From: UBA3006 sp031401235
GTDB taxonomy: Bacteria > Actinomycetota > Acidimicrobiia > Acidimicrobiales > Ilumatobacteraceae
DNA length: 64,000 nt
Direction of reading: 5' to 3'
Assembly (NCBI GenBank): GCA_031401235.1
Contig: JANNRJ010000010.1
Location: forward strand, 1-64,000
Position numbers and translations under genes: made by a program. Below, in pieces: positions 25,264 through 33,811 of this stretch. Below the pieces are notes generated by a model. The model was not told the origin of the DNA. It did no database searches and saw nothing but the letters and a program-made list of their open reading frames with translations. Position 1 is the stretch's first letter. The number at the start of each line of letters is the position of its first letter.

Positions 25264-26399
25264 CTCGACTCGCTCCTTTGCGTTTGGGAGAACATTCGGT
25301 GTGGCCACCGGTTGTGCTGGCACCGATGGCGGGAGTGACCAACGCACCATTTCGGTCTCTATGTCGAAAGTTTGGTCCCGATCTCATCTATGTGAATGAA
25401 ATGGTGATGGCCACCGGCTTGGTAAACGGAAGCCGCAAGACCGACACGATGTTGAAGTTTGGACTAGACGAGACATTTCGAAGTCTGCAGCTGTACGGCA
25501 GCGATCCCGAGATGCTCTCGCGAGCGGTGCACAAGCTCGGCCAAGCAAAATCGGTCGATCACATAGATCTCAACTTTGGTTGTCCAGCGGCCAAAGTGAC
25601 GCGACGCGGCGGGGGTGCGGCTGTGCCTCTCAAACGAAACCTTTTGCGCGCCCTGGTTACGGCCGCTGTTGAGGCAGGAAAAATTTACGGCATTCCAGTG
25701 ACCTGCAAATTTCGGATGGGGATTTCGGAAGATCTGCTCACCTACATCGAAACAGGAATAATTTGCGAGCAATCAGGTGCTGTCGCCATCGCCCTTCACG
25801 CGCGAACCGCCCAACAGCATTATGCACCAAGCGCACATTGGGACGCGATCGCTGAATTGAAGCGAGCGGTGCAAAGTATTCCCGTGCTCGGAAATGGTGA
25901 TATTTGGGAAGCGTCCGATGCCCTGAGAATGGTTGAGCAGACCAACTGTGATGGCGTCGTGATTGGTCGTGGATGCTTGGGTCGCCCGTGGCTATTTCGC
26001 GATCTCATCGATGCTTTTAGCGGCCGACCGACCAGACCAACGCCTCCGCTTGGCGAAGTGTTGCCAATAATGATTGAACATGCCACGGCTTTGTGTGCTC
26101 ACTTCGATGGAGATCGAGGGATTCGCGATTTCCGCAAACATACGGGCTGGTATCTCACTGGATATCCGGTTGGTGGAGAAGTGCGACGCAAATTTAGCGA
26201 AGTGTCATCACTGGATCAACTCTCTGAATTGGCCGAATCACTCGATCCAGCGATTGGCATCGTGGCCGGAGGCGAACGCATTGCTCGCGGTCACACCAAT
26301 GGTCCAATCAAGGTCGTCCTACCAGAAGGGTATTTGGCTGACCGCGATGACATGTCGGTGCCTGATGATGCAGATGTCTTGCAGCTGAGCGGGGGCTGA
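25260..26399 (+). CDS. dusB: tRNA-dihydrouridine synthase (DusB family)
   Basis: 379-residue FMN enzyme reducing U to dihydrouridine in tRNA D-loops. PVVLAPMAGVTNAPFRSLCR, DHIDLNFGCPAAKVTRRGGG (catalytic Cys in the NFGCP motif), VTCKFRMGI, ALHARTAQQHY and GVVIGRGCLGRPWLF are signatures. The TIM barrel is followed by the helical tRNA-binding domain. The stop overlaps the maf ATG by one base. Confidence 0.95.
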   Translation: MTRLAPLRLGEHSVWPPVVLAPMAGVTNAPFRSLCRKFGPDLIYVNEMVMATGLVNGSRKTDTMLKFGLDETFRSLQLYGSDPEMLSRAVHKLGQAKSVDHIDLNFGCPAAKVTRRGGGAAVPLKRNLLRALVTAAVEAGKIYGIPVTCKFRMGISEDLLTYIETGIICEQSGAVAIALHARTAQQHYAPSAHWDAIAELKRAVQSIPVLGNGDIWEASDALRMVEQTNCDGVVIGRGCLGRPWLFRDLIDAFSGRPTRPTPPLGEVLPIMIEHATALCAHFDGDRGIRDFRKHTGWYLTGYPVGGEVRRKFSEVSSLDQLSELAESLDPAIGIVAGGERIARGHTNGPIKVVLPEGYLADRDDMSVPDDADVLQLSGG

Positions 26400-27019
26400 T
26401 GCACGAAGCATCATCCTTCATCGTTCTTGCCTCTCGGTCGCCACGGCGGGTCGACCTGCTCTCCCAATTTCTCACTCCACAACACCTGACGTTTTTAACG
26501 GATCCGGCAGACATTGACGAAACACCACACATTGGTGAGACTCCCGTGGAGTATGTGCGGCGATGCGCAATCGAAAAGGCCTCGGTGGTTTCGCAACGAC
26601 ATCGAGACCTATATCCATCGCGTGATGTAGTGGTGATCGGCGCCGATACAACCGTGGATTTGGACGGTCGAATCTTTGGTCAGCCCGCCGACCAAATTGA
26701 AGCCGCAGAAATGTTGCGGCAGTTATCGGGACGCACGCATCGAGTTCACACTGCTGTGTGCATCCAACTCGGCGACCGACAGGCCGATGGTGTTGATACC
26801 GCGTTCGTGACGATGGTGGTGATCACACCAGAATTGCTGACCTGGTACCTGAAGACTGGAGAGTCGCTAGGGAAGGCCGGCGCCTATGGGGCCCAAGGCG
26901 AGGGAAGCAGACTCGTGGAACGGATTGCAGGAAGCTTTGGCACAGTCATTGGCCTGCCCCTTGGATTGGTCGGCGAACTTGCTTCTGAGGTAGGCGCTGG
27001 TTGGAAATCAGGCCGTTAG
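26399..27019 (+). CDS. maf: Maf-family nucleotide pyrophosphatase
   Basis: 206 residues. Maf proteins hydrolyse non-canonical or modified nucleoside triphosphates (dTTP/UTP or m7GTP depending on subfamily). Motifs: LASRSPRRVDLL, the ExPxEYV-like GETPVEYVRRCAIEKA, GADTTVDLDG and GKAGAYGAQGEGSRLVERI AGS. Subfamily cannot be fixed by reading. The groESL -35 element lies in its 3' end. Confidence 0.92.
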   Translation: MHEASSFIVLASRSPRRVDLLSQFLTPQHLTFLTDPADIDETPHIGETPVEYVRRCAIEKASVVSQRHRDLYPSRDVVVIGADTTVDLDGRIFGQPADQIEAAEMLRQLSGRTHRVHTAVCIQLGDRQADGVDTAFVTMVVITPELLTWYLKTGESLGKAGAYGAQGEGSRLVERIAGSFGTVIGLPLGLVGELASEVGAGWKSGR

Positions 27020-27030
27020 GGGCGTATCAT
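27001..27030 (+). promoter_or_regulatory. Probable groESL promoter (-35 and -10)
   Basis: TTGGAA at 27001-27006, an 18-base spacer, and TATCAT at 27025-27030. The last T of the -10 is the first base of the CIRCE operator, so a repressor on CIRCE would cover the transcription start. Confidence 0.55.
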
Positions 27031-27056
27031 TAGCACTCGCACTCCTAGAGTGCTAA
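27030..27056 (+). promoter_or_regulatory. CIRCE operator (HrcA binding site)
   Basis: TTAGCACTC (27030-27038), nine-base spacer, GAGTGCTAA (27048-27056): an exact match to the CIRCE consensus inverted repeat. It is the binding site of the heat-shock repressor HrcA and lies 75 bases before the groES start. Confidence 0.97.
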
Positions 27057-27131
27057 CAGCAAGAATCCAGCCAGTACAGCTCATAAAACCGCGTGAACCA
27101 ACGGTTCACGCTTCATGGAGGACCTCACCAT

Positions 27132-27425
27132 ATGAAACTGAAGCCCCTAGACGACCGCATTGTTGTCAAGCCAAATGACGCCGAGGAACGTACCGCATCT
27201 GGTCTCGTGATTCCTGACACGGCCCAAGAAAAGCCACAGCAAGGCACCGTTCTTGCTGTTGGACCAGGACGCTGGAGCGATGACACCGGTAAGCATTCAC
27301 CTTTGGACATCAAAGTTGGAGACACCGTTTTGTACTCCAAGTATGGCGGCACCGAAGTAACTCATGAGGGCGATGATTTGCTCATCCTCACCAGTCGCGA
27401 CGTACTTGCGATCGTCAGCAAATAG
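27132..27425 (+). CDS. groES: Co-chaperonin GroES
   Basis: 97-residue heptameric lid of the chaperonin. Start at ATG 27132 (MKLKPLDDRIVVKPNDAEER) with TGGAGG 11-16 bases upstream; a longer in-frame reading to 27093 is rejected. The mobile loop ERTASGLVIPDTAQEKPQQG and the end YSKYGGTEVTHEGDDLLILT are canonical. Regulated through CIRCE. Confidence 0.98.
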   Translation: MKLKPLDDRIVVKPNDAEERTASGLVIPDTAQEKPQQGTVLAVGPGRWSDDTGKHSPLDIKVGDTVLYSKYGGTEVTHEGDDLLILTSRDVLAIVSK

Positions 27426-27473
27426 TTTTCAAATAGTCGTCAAAAATCTTTATAGAAAAGGAACGGATACAAA

Positions 27474-29105
27474 ATGGCAAAACAATTGAAATTCAATGAA
27501 GAGGCGCGTCGCGCGCTCGAAGCTGGTGTCAACAAGCTTGCGGACGCGGTCAAAGTAACCCTCGGTCCAAAAGGCCGCAACGTCGTTCTGGACAAGAAGT
27601 TTGGTGCTCCAACGATCACCAACGACGGTGTGTCAATTGCCAAAGAAATTGAACTTGACGACCCGTTCGAGAATATGGGTGCGCAATTGGTCAAAGAAGT
27701 TGCCACCAAGACCAATGATGTTGCCGGTGACGGCACCACCACAGCCACAGTGCTGGCCCAAGCCATGGTCCAACACGGCATGCGCAACGTCGCGGCCGGC
27801 GCAAACCCAATGGGTCTGAAGCGTGGCATTGAAAAGGCCGTCGCCGCAGCCGTTGAATCGATCAAGACTCAAGCCAAAGATGTCGACGACAAGGGCGACA
27901 TCGCCAACGTCGCCACCATCTCGGCCGCCGATGCATCAATCGGCAAAGTCATCGCCGATGCCATCGACAAAGTCGGCAAAGACGGTGTTGTGACCGTAGA
28001 AGAGTCAAACACCTTCGGCACTGAACTTGAATTCACAGAAGGTATGCAGTTCGACAAGGGTTATCTCTCGCCGTACTTCGTCACCGATGCCGATCGTCAA
28101 GAAGCGGTTCTTGAAGACCCGTACATTTTGTACAACGCCGGCAAGATCTCCACGGTCCAGTCGATGTTGCCATTGCTCGAGGCAGTGATGAAGACAGGTC
28201 GCCCAATGTTGATCGTTTCTGAGGATGTCGAAGGTGAAGCCCTCGCCACACTCGTCGTCAACAAGATTCGTGGCACATTCAATAGTGCGGCAGTGAAAGC
28301 ACCAGGCTTCGGCGATCGTCGCAAGGCGATGCTGCAAGACATGGCTGTACTCACTGGCGGTCAGGTCATCAGCGAAGAAGTTGGTCTCAAGTTGGAGAAC
28401 ATCTCGCTCGACTTGCTCGGTCGTGCCAAGCGTGTGATCATCACCAAGGACAACACCACTCTCGTAGATGGTGGTGGCAAGAAAGAAGATGTGACTGGCC
28501 GAATCAATCAGATCAAAGCAGAGATTGAAAACACCGACTCTGATTGGGATCGTGAAAAGTTGCAAGAGCGTCTGGCCAAGCTCGCTGGTGGAGTTGCCGT
28601 GATCAAGGTCGGCGCCGCCACCGAAGTCGAACTCAAAGAGAAGAAGCATCGCATTGAAGATGCAGTTTCGGCAACACGCGCCGCAATTGAAGAAGGTGTC
28701 GTGGCCGGCGGCGGCGTGGCACTCATTCGCACGCGTCAATCAGTGCTCGCCGTAGTTGAGTCGCTGAGTGGCGACGAAGCAACCGGTGCACGAAGTGTGT
28801 ACGACTCACTCACCGCGCCGGCTCGTTATATTGCCGACAACGCCGGAATCGAAGGAGCCGTGGCCATCCAACGGATTGAATCGGAGAAGGGCAATGTTGG
28901 CCTCAATGCCGCAACCGGCGAATACGTCGACCTCGTCAAGGCCGGCATCATCGACCCAGCCAAGGTCACTCGTGCAGCGCTACAAAATGCTGCGTCGATT
29001 GCCGCCTTGGTAATCACCACAGAGTGTCTCGTCGCCGACAAGCCAGAGAAGAACGCTGCTCCGGCAGGCGGCGGCATGCCTGGTGGCGGAATGGGAATGA
29101 TGTAA
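27474..29105 (+). CDS. groEL: Chaperonin GroEL
   Basis: 543-residue chaperonin subunit. AKQLKFNEEARRALEAGVNK, VTLGPKGRNVVLDKKFGAPT, the ATP-binding DVAGDGTTTATVLAQ and VAGGGVALIR motifs are present and the C-terminal Gly-Met tail ends in GGGMPGGGMGMM. AAAAGGAACGG is the ribosome binding site. As groES lies just upstream, this is the operon copy; many actinobacteria have a second groEL elsewhere. Confidence 0.99.
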   Translation: MAKQLKFNEEARRALEAGVNKLADAVKVTLGPKGRNVVLDKKFGAPTITNDGVSIAKEIELDDPFENMGAQLVKEVATKTNDVAGDGTTTATVLAQAMVQHGMRNVAAGANPMGLKRGIEKAVAAAVESIKTQAKDVDDKGDIANVATISAADASIGKVIADAIDKVGKDGVVTVEESNTFGTELEFTEGMQFDKGYLSPYFVTDADRQEAVLEDPYILYNAGKISTVQSMLPLLEAVMKTGRPMLIVSEDVEGEALATLVVNKIRGTFNSAAVKAPGFGDRRKAMLQDMAVLTGGQVISEEVGLKLENISLDLLGRAKRVIITKDNTTLVDGGGKKEDVTGRINQIKAEIENTDSDWDREKLQERLAKLAGGVAVIKVGAATEVELKEKKHRIEDAVSATRAAIEEGVVAGGGVALIRTRQSVLAVVESLSGDEATGARSVYDSLTAPARYIADNAGIEGAVAIQRIESEKGNVGLNAATGEYVDLVKAGIIDPAKVTRAALQNAASIAALVITTECLVADKPEKNAAPAGGGMPGGGMGMM

Positions 29106-29131
29106 CAACCCGCTACAACTTACGAAGTTGC

Positions 29132-29167
29132 AAAGTCCCGAGTCTCACGACTCGGGACTTTGTGTTT
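29132..29167 (+). terminator. Rho-independent terminator behind groEL
   Basis: Perfect 13-bp stem AAAGTCCCGAGTC (29132-29144) and GACTCGGGACTTT (29149-29161) with a TCAC loop, followed by GTGTTT. Strong candidate terminator of the groESL operon. Confidence 0.9.
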
Positions 29168-29202
29168 AAGCGATCTATTTCGGGATCAGGTAGCAAATCA
29201 AA

Positions 29203-29208
29203 TATGAT
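29203..29208 (+). promoter_or_regulatory. -10 element just before the 29217 gene
   Basis: TATGAT, a near-consensus -10, ends 8 bases before ATG 29217. The mRNA would be leaderless or have a leader of one or two bases; no Shine-Dalgarno is present. Confidence 0.45.
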
Positions 29209-29216
29209 GGCGTGAT

Positions 29217-29567
29217 ATGGCATCACAAGGTCGAGGTTTTTGGCTCCATCAACTCGTTGAATATGCGATCGCCATCCTGTTGCTCGTGATGTCGGCCCAG
29301 ATTGACAAACCTCTCGTGCCGGTTCTATTTGGAGTTGCCTTGCTACTCAATGCTGCCGTGGCCGACGGAGCGATGAGCGCATTCAAGTTGTTGAGTCGAG
29401 GGGTGCATCGTCTGATTGATTGGCTAATCATCGTCGGATGTCTGATCTCGGCTGTAATTCTCGATACTGGTGCCACCGGTCGTCTTGCCCTGATTGGAGT
29501 GGGACTCGTTCTTGCCGTCATTAGTTTGGGAACTAATTTTGCCAAGCGAGGCGCAGACCGTCAGTAG
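29217..29567 (+). CDS. Small multi-pass membrane protein of unknown function
   Basis: 116 residues, not recognised. Three to four hydrophobic segments are visible: about 12-25 (LVEYAIAILLLVMS), 31-50 (PLVPVLFGVALLLNAAVADG), 68-82 (IDWLIIVGCLISAVIL) and 88-105 (GRLALIGVGLVLAVISLG). The N-terminus is cytoplasmic-like (MASQGRGFWLHQ) and the C-terminus short and basic. It stands alone between the groEL terminator and a 55-residue ORF, with a good -10 hexamer right before its ATG. Confidence 0.8.
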   Translation: MASQGRGFWLHQLVEYAIAILLLVMSAQIDKPLVPVLFGVALLLNAAVADGAMSAFKLLSRGVHRLIDWLIIVGCLISAVILDTGATGRLALIGVGLVLAVISLGTNFAKRGADRQ

Positions 29568-29578
29568 AATTCGGTCGG

Positions 29579-29584
29579 TAGAAT
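29579..29584 (+). promoter_or_regulatory. TANNNT -10 element for the 29591 small gene
   Basis: TAGAAT, six bases (ACGGGG), then ATG 29591. Same arrangement as at other leaderless starts in the window. Confidence 0.5.
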
Positions 29585-29590
29585 ACGGGG

Positions 29591-29758
29591 ATGAGTTTTG
29601 ATCAACCGGCGCCTGATATGGAAAAGATTCAACTTGCATGGCAGACATGGGAGCGCGGCGAGGAACAGCCCGGCAAGACCCTGGCAAACATGAAAACCGC
29701 CGGATTCGCCGACGTGATCAAACAACTGATTGACAGCGGCTGGAAACCTTCGGCGTAA
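29591..29758 (+). CDS. 55-residue protein of unknown function
   Basis: Reads MSFDQPAPDMEKIQLAWQTW, ERGEEQPGKTLANMKTAGFA, DVIKQLIDSGWKPSA and stop at 29756. Soluble, helical, Trp-containing, no signal peptide; not recognised. Support for a real gene: a TAGAAT hexamer exactly 6 bases upstream as in other leaderless genes, codon use like its neighbours, no other gene on either strand, and position in the gap before the NUDIX gene, with which it may be cotranscribed. Confidence 0.7.
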   Translation: MSFDQPAPDMEKIQLAWQTWERGEEQPGKTLANMKTAGFADVIKQLIDSGWKPSA

Positions 29759-29778
29759 AGAGCAACAGCATTTTGATC

Positions 29779-30462
29779 ATGGAGAGTATCGGTCGTGATC
29801 GGCGTCCGGGAGGCGATCAAGTCATTTCTCGACCAGCGCAATTTCGAGTCCGACTCGATCACCGCTTTGACGGAATTGATGTGTCTGCGCTCCGCTCGGT
29901 TGATCAAGTAATCGAAAAAGTTATCCAATACAGCACAACTCTGATTCATTTACCACCGCCAGAAAACGCCAAAGCATCGGCGGTGCTGGTCGCATTGTTT
30001 CAAGGTGACGAAGGCGCCGAAGTTGTGCTCACTCGAAGGTCACAACAACTCACCAATCACAAAGGTGAGGTTTCGTTTCCTGGCGGTCGTATTGACATCG
30101 ATGAGCGGGCAGTGGATACCGCTCTACGCGAAGCCCACGAAGAAATCAACTTGTCGCCTGACCGTGTTGAAATCGTCGGACAATTGAATCCAACGACAAC
30201 ACTTGTCAGTAACAGCCACATTGTCCCGGTGGTTGCACGTTTACAAGACAAACCGTCGCTGACAGTACGCAATGCCGAAGTTGAACGAGTGTTTAGTGTT
30301 CCACTTATCGACTTGATTCGTCCAGACACATACTCCGAAGAATTTTGGGGAACTCCGTCACGTGAGTATTGTCTACATTTTTTCCATTTGGATGATGAGA
30401 CGATTTGGGGTGTCACCGGGAATATGTTGTATCAACTTTTATCGGTCGCACTCGCCACCTAA
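29779..30462 (+). CDS. NUDIX hydrolase, probable CoA pyrophosphatase (NudL type)
   Basis: 227 residues. The NUDIX box GGRIDIDERAVDTALREAHE EINL is intact except that its final Gly is Asn. The preceding LTRRSQQLTNHKGEVSFPGG matches the extra signature of the CoA pyrophosphohydrolase subfamily, which splits CoA into phosphopantetheine and 3',5'-ADP. Start is uncertain: ATG 29779 is used here, TTG 29773 is possible. Convergent with the phospholipase-like gene, 8 bases apart. Confidence 0.88.
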   Translation: MESIGRDRRPGGDQVISRPAQFRVRLDHRFDGIDVSALRSVDQVIEKVIQYSTTLIHLPPPENAKASAVLVALFQGDEGAEVVLTRRSQQLTNHKGEVSFPGGRIDIDERAVDTALREAHEEINLSPDRVEIVGQLNPTTTLVSNSHIVPVVARLQDKPSLTVRNAEVERVFSVPLIDLIRPDTYSEEFWGTPSREYCLHFFHLDDETIWGVTGNMLYQLLSVALAT

Positions 30463-30470
30463 GTAGATCG

Positions 30471-30926
30471 CTACGGGCCTCCAGCTGTTCTAACAGCCGC
30501 GAAGAAAATCTCCGCCCAGGCCGCGCATCTCACTTTGAAAGTACGTACTTTTGGCGCACACAAAGTGTGTAAATCTTGGCGAAATCGCTCATCAAGGCGC
30601 GCACGCGAGTCTGTAGTGAACATTTCGCGGGCCTTGTAATTGCGATAGCCGAAGTCGTGGCGGATACAGGCATCTCGAAAATTGAATGATCGGCCAGATT
30701 CACCCACAACTGGTGCCGAGCACCCATCGGTAGTCCAGATCAATTGGGGGTAAGTTCGGCGCAGCATTGATCGTTGCCGGACAAACATGTTTAGATCGAG
30801 TTCGAACAGCACATAGTCGATTGTGGCTGTGTCGTTTGGATTTGGACGGGGTGAATTGGCAAGGGCCGACTCGTTTATTGTGAGAATGCTCGTGACCGTA
30901 ACGAGCATGCTGAGGCCAAAGCCCAT
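30471..30926 (-). CDS. Secreted phospholipase A2-like protein
   Basis: 151 residues. A signal peptide (about 1-23, GFGLSMLVTVTSILTINESALA) precedes a domain with DGCSAPVVGESGRSFNFRDA and CIRHDFGYRNY: the His-Asp catalytic pair and the Cys-containing frame of prokaryotic/fungal phospholipase A2. A second Cys pair (LCAPKVRTFKVRCA) could form a disulfide. Such enzymes hydrolyse the sn-2 ester of phospholipids outside the cell. It follows ribH on the same strand after 83 bases but is functionally unrelated. Catalytic activity is inferred from motifs. Confidence 0.82.
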   Translation of the reverse strand: MGFGLSMLVTVTSILTINESALANSPRPNPNDTATIDYVLFELDLNMFVRQRSMLRRTYPQLIWTTDGCSAPVVGESGRSFNFRDACIRHDFGYRNYKAREMFTTDSRARLDERFRQDLHTLCAPKVRTFKVRCAAWAEIFFAAVRTAGGP

Positions 30927-31009
30927 CGCATCCGCTTTCTATGTGCAACGCCCAATGCGTTGTTACATAGATGTGTGAATGCGCACATCATCAAAGAATG
31001 AGTAACCGA

Positions 31010-31483
31010 CTAGTTCTTGTGGCCAATCGCTTTCAAAACATTGACCATCTCGATCGCCCCAATTGCTGCCTCTTCGCCCTTGTTGCCGGCAGCAGGGCCG
31101 GAGCGTTCGACCGCTTGTTCTACATTTTCAGTTGTCAGCACAGCAAACCCAATCGGTATTCCTGTCTCCAGTTGAACTTGGGCCACACCATCTGCACATG
31201 GCCCCGCCACGTATTCAAAGTGAGCAGTTTCACCGCGAATGACCGCTCCAAGCGCGATCAAAGCGTGGTAACGACCGCTGAGTGCCATCGTGCGGGCGGC
31301 AAGAGGAATCTCGTAGGCACCAGGAACCCACACAACATCGATACTTGTATCACTCACGCCGCAGTTGCGCAGTCCACGCATGGCCCCATCGAGTAATCCC
31401 GTGACGATGAATTCATTGAAACGCGAACAGACGATTCCCACGCTTAGCGAAGTGCCCGTGTGTTGTCCTTCAAAAACGGTCAT
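31010..31483 (-). CDS. ribH: 6,7-dimethyl-8-ribityllumazine synthase
   Basis: 157-residue lumazine synthase, the penultimate step to riboflavin. VGIVCSRFNEFIVTGLLDGA, WVPGAYEIPLAARTMALSGR, ALGAVIRGETAHFEYVAG and the C-terminal RSGPAAGNKGEEAAIGAIEM are canonical. Four-base overlap with ribBA upstream; last gene of the FMN-riboswitch operon. Confidence 0.97.
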   Translation of the reverse strand: MTVFEGQHTGTSLSVGIVCSRFNEFIVTGLLDGAMRGLRNCGVSDTSIDVVWVPGAYEIPLAARTMALSGRYHALIALGAVIRGETAHFEYVAGPCADGVAQVQLETGIPIGFAVLTTENVEQAVERSGPAAGNKGEEAAIGAIEMVNVLKAIGHKN

Positions 31484-32733
31484 TGTTGCACTCCTTGGGG
31501 TGTTTGGTGAATATCTGATCCGTCAAACACATGTCCCATCCGGTCACGCTTCGTTCGTAGGTAAGACTCGTTCTCCGGTGTCGTATCGGTGTTGATCGCC
31601 ACACGTTCAACAATTTTCAATCCGTAGCCGGCAATTCCGCCGTACTTGGCTGGATTGTTTGTAATCAGCCGCAACTCATGGGCCCCCAAGTCGGCCAAGA
31701 TTTGAGCGCCGATTCCGTACTCGCGACTATCCACGGGAAAGCCAAGTTTGGTATTGGCATCCACGGTATCGAAGCCCTCATCTTGTAACGAGTAGGCGCG
31801 AATCTTGTGACCGATTCCAATTCCGCGGCCCTCATGTCCGCGCAGGTAAACAACAACACCGCGACCTTCGTCATTGATTCGCTGCATCGCCACGGCAAGT
31901 TGTGAACCGCAGTCACAGCGTTTACTTCCAAACACGTCACCGGTGAGACATTCGCTGTGTACTCGAGTGAGAACAGGGGCACCATCGCTGAGGTCGCCTT
32001 TGACAAATGCGAGATGCTCAATACCGTCCACCGTGCTGCGATAGGCGATGCAAGTGAATGTTCCCCAATTGGTGGGAACACTTGCCGAACCCATTCGCTC
32101 AACGAGTCGCTCGTGTCGACGGCGATAGGTGATGAGCTCGGCGATTGACGACAGCAGTAGTCCATGTGTGGAACAGAACTTGTGCAAGTCAGGTAGTCGT
32201 GCCATCGTCCCGTCATCGTTTTGGATTTCGCAGATAACTCCGGCAGGTTGACACCCGGCGAGCCGGGCAAGATCAACGGCGGCCTCGGTATGTCCGGCAC
32301 GCTTAAGCACGCCGCCTTCACGAGAGCGGAGAGGAAAGACGTGACCAGGTCGGGAAAAGGCGCTGTGTGGCACGGACGGGTCGGCAAGGGCGCGCAGGGT
32401 GGCGGCACGATCCGCAGCCGAAATTCCGGTGGTGGTGCCTTGTCGAAGGTCGACTGAAATCGTAAAGGCGGTGCGGTGGCTCTCAGTGTTGTTATCGACC
32501 ATCAATGGCAAACGCAGTTCGTCGCAACGTTCGGCGGTAAGTGGTGTGACGATGACCCCCGAGGTATGACGCACGATAAAGGCAATCTTTTCTGGCGTGG
32601 CGAACTCGGCAGCCATGATCAAGTCGCCTTCGTTCTCACGGTCTTCATCGTCGACGAGCACCACCATTTCGCCGCGGCCAATTGCGGCAATGACGTCCTC
32701 AATAGGTGCAAGTGTTGTCTGCGTTGTGCTCAT
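31480..32733 (-). CDS. ribBA: Bifunctional 3,4-dihydroxy-2-butanone-4-P synthase / GTP cyclohydrolase II
   Basis: 417 residues. Residues 1-205 form the RibB domain (VLVDDEDRENEGDLIMAAEF, RPGHVFPLRSREGGVLKRAG HTEAAVDL); residues 206-417 form the RibA domain with the zinc-binding ECLTGDVFGSKRCDCG, YLRGHEGRGIG and DSREYGIGAQIL. It supplies both precursors of the riboflavin pathway. ATGA overlaps with ribD and ribH. Confidence 0.97.
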   Translation of the reverse strand: MSTTQTTLAPIEDVIAAIGRGEMVVLVDDEDRENEGDLIMAAEFATPEKIAFIVRHTSGVIVTPLTAERCDELRLPLMVDNNTESHRTAFTISVDLRQGTTTGISAADRAATLRALADPSVPHSAFSRPGHVFPLRSREGGVLKRAGHTEAAVDLARLAGCQPAGVICEIQNDDGTMARLPDLHKFCSTHGLLLSSIAELITYRRRHERLVERMGSASVPTNWGTFTCIAYRSTVDGIEHLAFVKGDLSDGAPVLTRVHSECLTGDVFGSKRCDCGSQLAVAMQRINDEGRGVVVYLRGHEGRGIGIGHKIRAYSLQDEGFDTVDANTKLGFPVDSREYGIGAQILADLGAHELRLITNNPAKYGGIAGYGLKIVERVAINTDTTPENESYLRTKRDRMGHVFDGSDIHQTPQGVQQ

Positions 32734-33749
32734 GAGCGTCCTTCGATAGATGCGGATGTTGCCTCGATAAGTGGTTCCAAAATGACTTCAAGGTCGTCGC
32801 CTAGTCGTGTCGCTGTGACGATTCGTCCGCGCCAGATTTCGGCAATCGTGCGGGCGCCAGGACCGCGAAACAACGGTTGGGCATCATCGCCGCCAGCGAT
32901 TGCCGGAGCAATATGCATGATGTAACGGTTCACCAACCCCTGATTGTGAAACGAAGCCGCGACGCGTGGTCCACCTTCAACGAGGAGTTGTAGGACGCCC
33001 TCACTGCCGAGTGTGTCAAGCAGGGTGGCGAGTTCACCGCTGTACTCCAGGCACGGATGAACATGAGCACCAGAGTCAATTTTGCCCAAGACAATTCGTC
33101 GAGGCGATGCGCCTGTGACATCGCGTACGTTGAGATACGGGTCATCGGCGCGTACAGTTCCGGCCCCGACAAGAATTGCATCGCTTTCAGCGCGTAATTC
33201 GTGCACCCGTCGTCGGGCATCTTGTCCCGTAATCCACTGGCTGGTGCCATCGGCCGCGGCGGTGCGTCCGTCGATTGTGCTTGCCATTTTCAATATGACA
33301 AACGGTCGCTTGGTGCGACGATGGTGCAAGTACGGCGCGAGTTGATCTGATACTTCGTCGGCACACACCCCAACATCAACTGAAATTCCAGCTTGGCGCA
33401 AGTCAGCAATGCCGCGGCCGGCGACCTGCTCATCGGGATCGACAACTCCAACGACGACCCGTGAGATTCCAGCGTCAATGATCGCCTTCGTACACGGACC
33501 GGTGCGACCAACGTGATGACAGGGCTCCAAGGTGGTGTACAAGGTGGCGCCGCGAGCACGGTCACCGGCTGCACGCAACGCCACGATTTCGCCATGAGCC
33601 GCACCTGGTGCTTCAGTGGCGCCGGTAGCAATTACACCACTAGTCGAAGTGATTACCGCACCGACCCACGGATTGGGACGACTACGCAGGCGAGCTTGAG
33701 CCGCGGTAGCCACCGCAAGTTGCATTGCCTGTTCGTCGGTCGTGGTCAC
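32730..33749 (-). CDS. ribD: Bifunctional pyrimidine deaminase/reductase RibD
   Basis: 339 residues. The deaminase domain (about 1-145) has the zinc motif HGEIVALRAAG and PCHHVGRTGPCTKAIIDAG; the reductase domain (about 146-339) has RPFVILKMASTIDGRTAAAD GTSQWITG and the NADPH-binding LLVEGGPRVAASF. First gene of the operon behind the FMN riboswitch. No ribE (riboflavin synthase) lies between ribD and ribBA, where many bacteria have it. Confidence 0.96.
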   Translation of the reverse strand: MTTTDEQAMQLAVATAAQARLRSRPNPWVGAVITSTSGVIATGATEAPGAAHGEIVALRAAGDRARGATLYTTLEPCHHVGRTGPCTKAIIDAGISRVVVGVVDPDEQVAGRGIADLRQAGISVDVGVCADEVSDQLAPYLHHRRTKRPFVILKMASTIDGRTAAADGTSQWITGQDARRRVHELRAESDAILVGAGTVRADDPYLNVRDVTGASPRRIVLGKIDSGAHVHPCLEYSGELATLLDTLGSEGVLQLLVEGGPRVAASFHNQGLVNRYIMHIAPAIAGGDDAQPLFRGPGARTIAEIWRGRIVTATRLGDDLEVILEPLIEATSASIEGRS

Positions 33750-33811
33750 TGGAAGTCGCTTTCCTGTCGATCACACTTCACAGCAGCAATGGAAGCGGGG
33801 ACGACGGAAAC

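Noticed and set aside
28005..28739. 244-codon open frame on the minus strand inside groEL
   Set aside because: Shadow frame produced by the codon bias of groEL; no start signal and no recognisable domain.
32476..32925. 149-codon plus-strand frame opposite ribBA/ribD
   Set aside because: It spans the ribD-ribBA junction antisense to both conserved genes and has no start signals.
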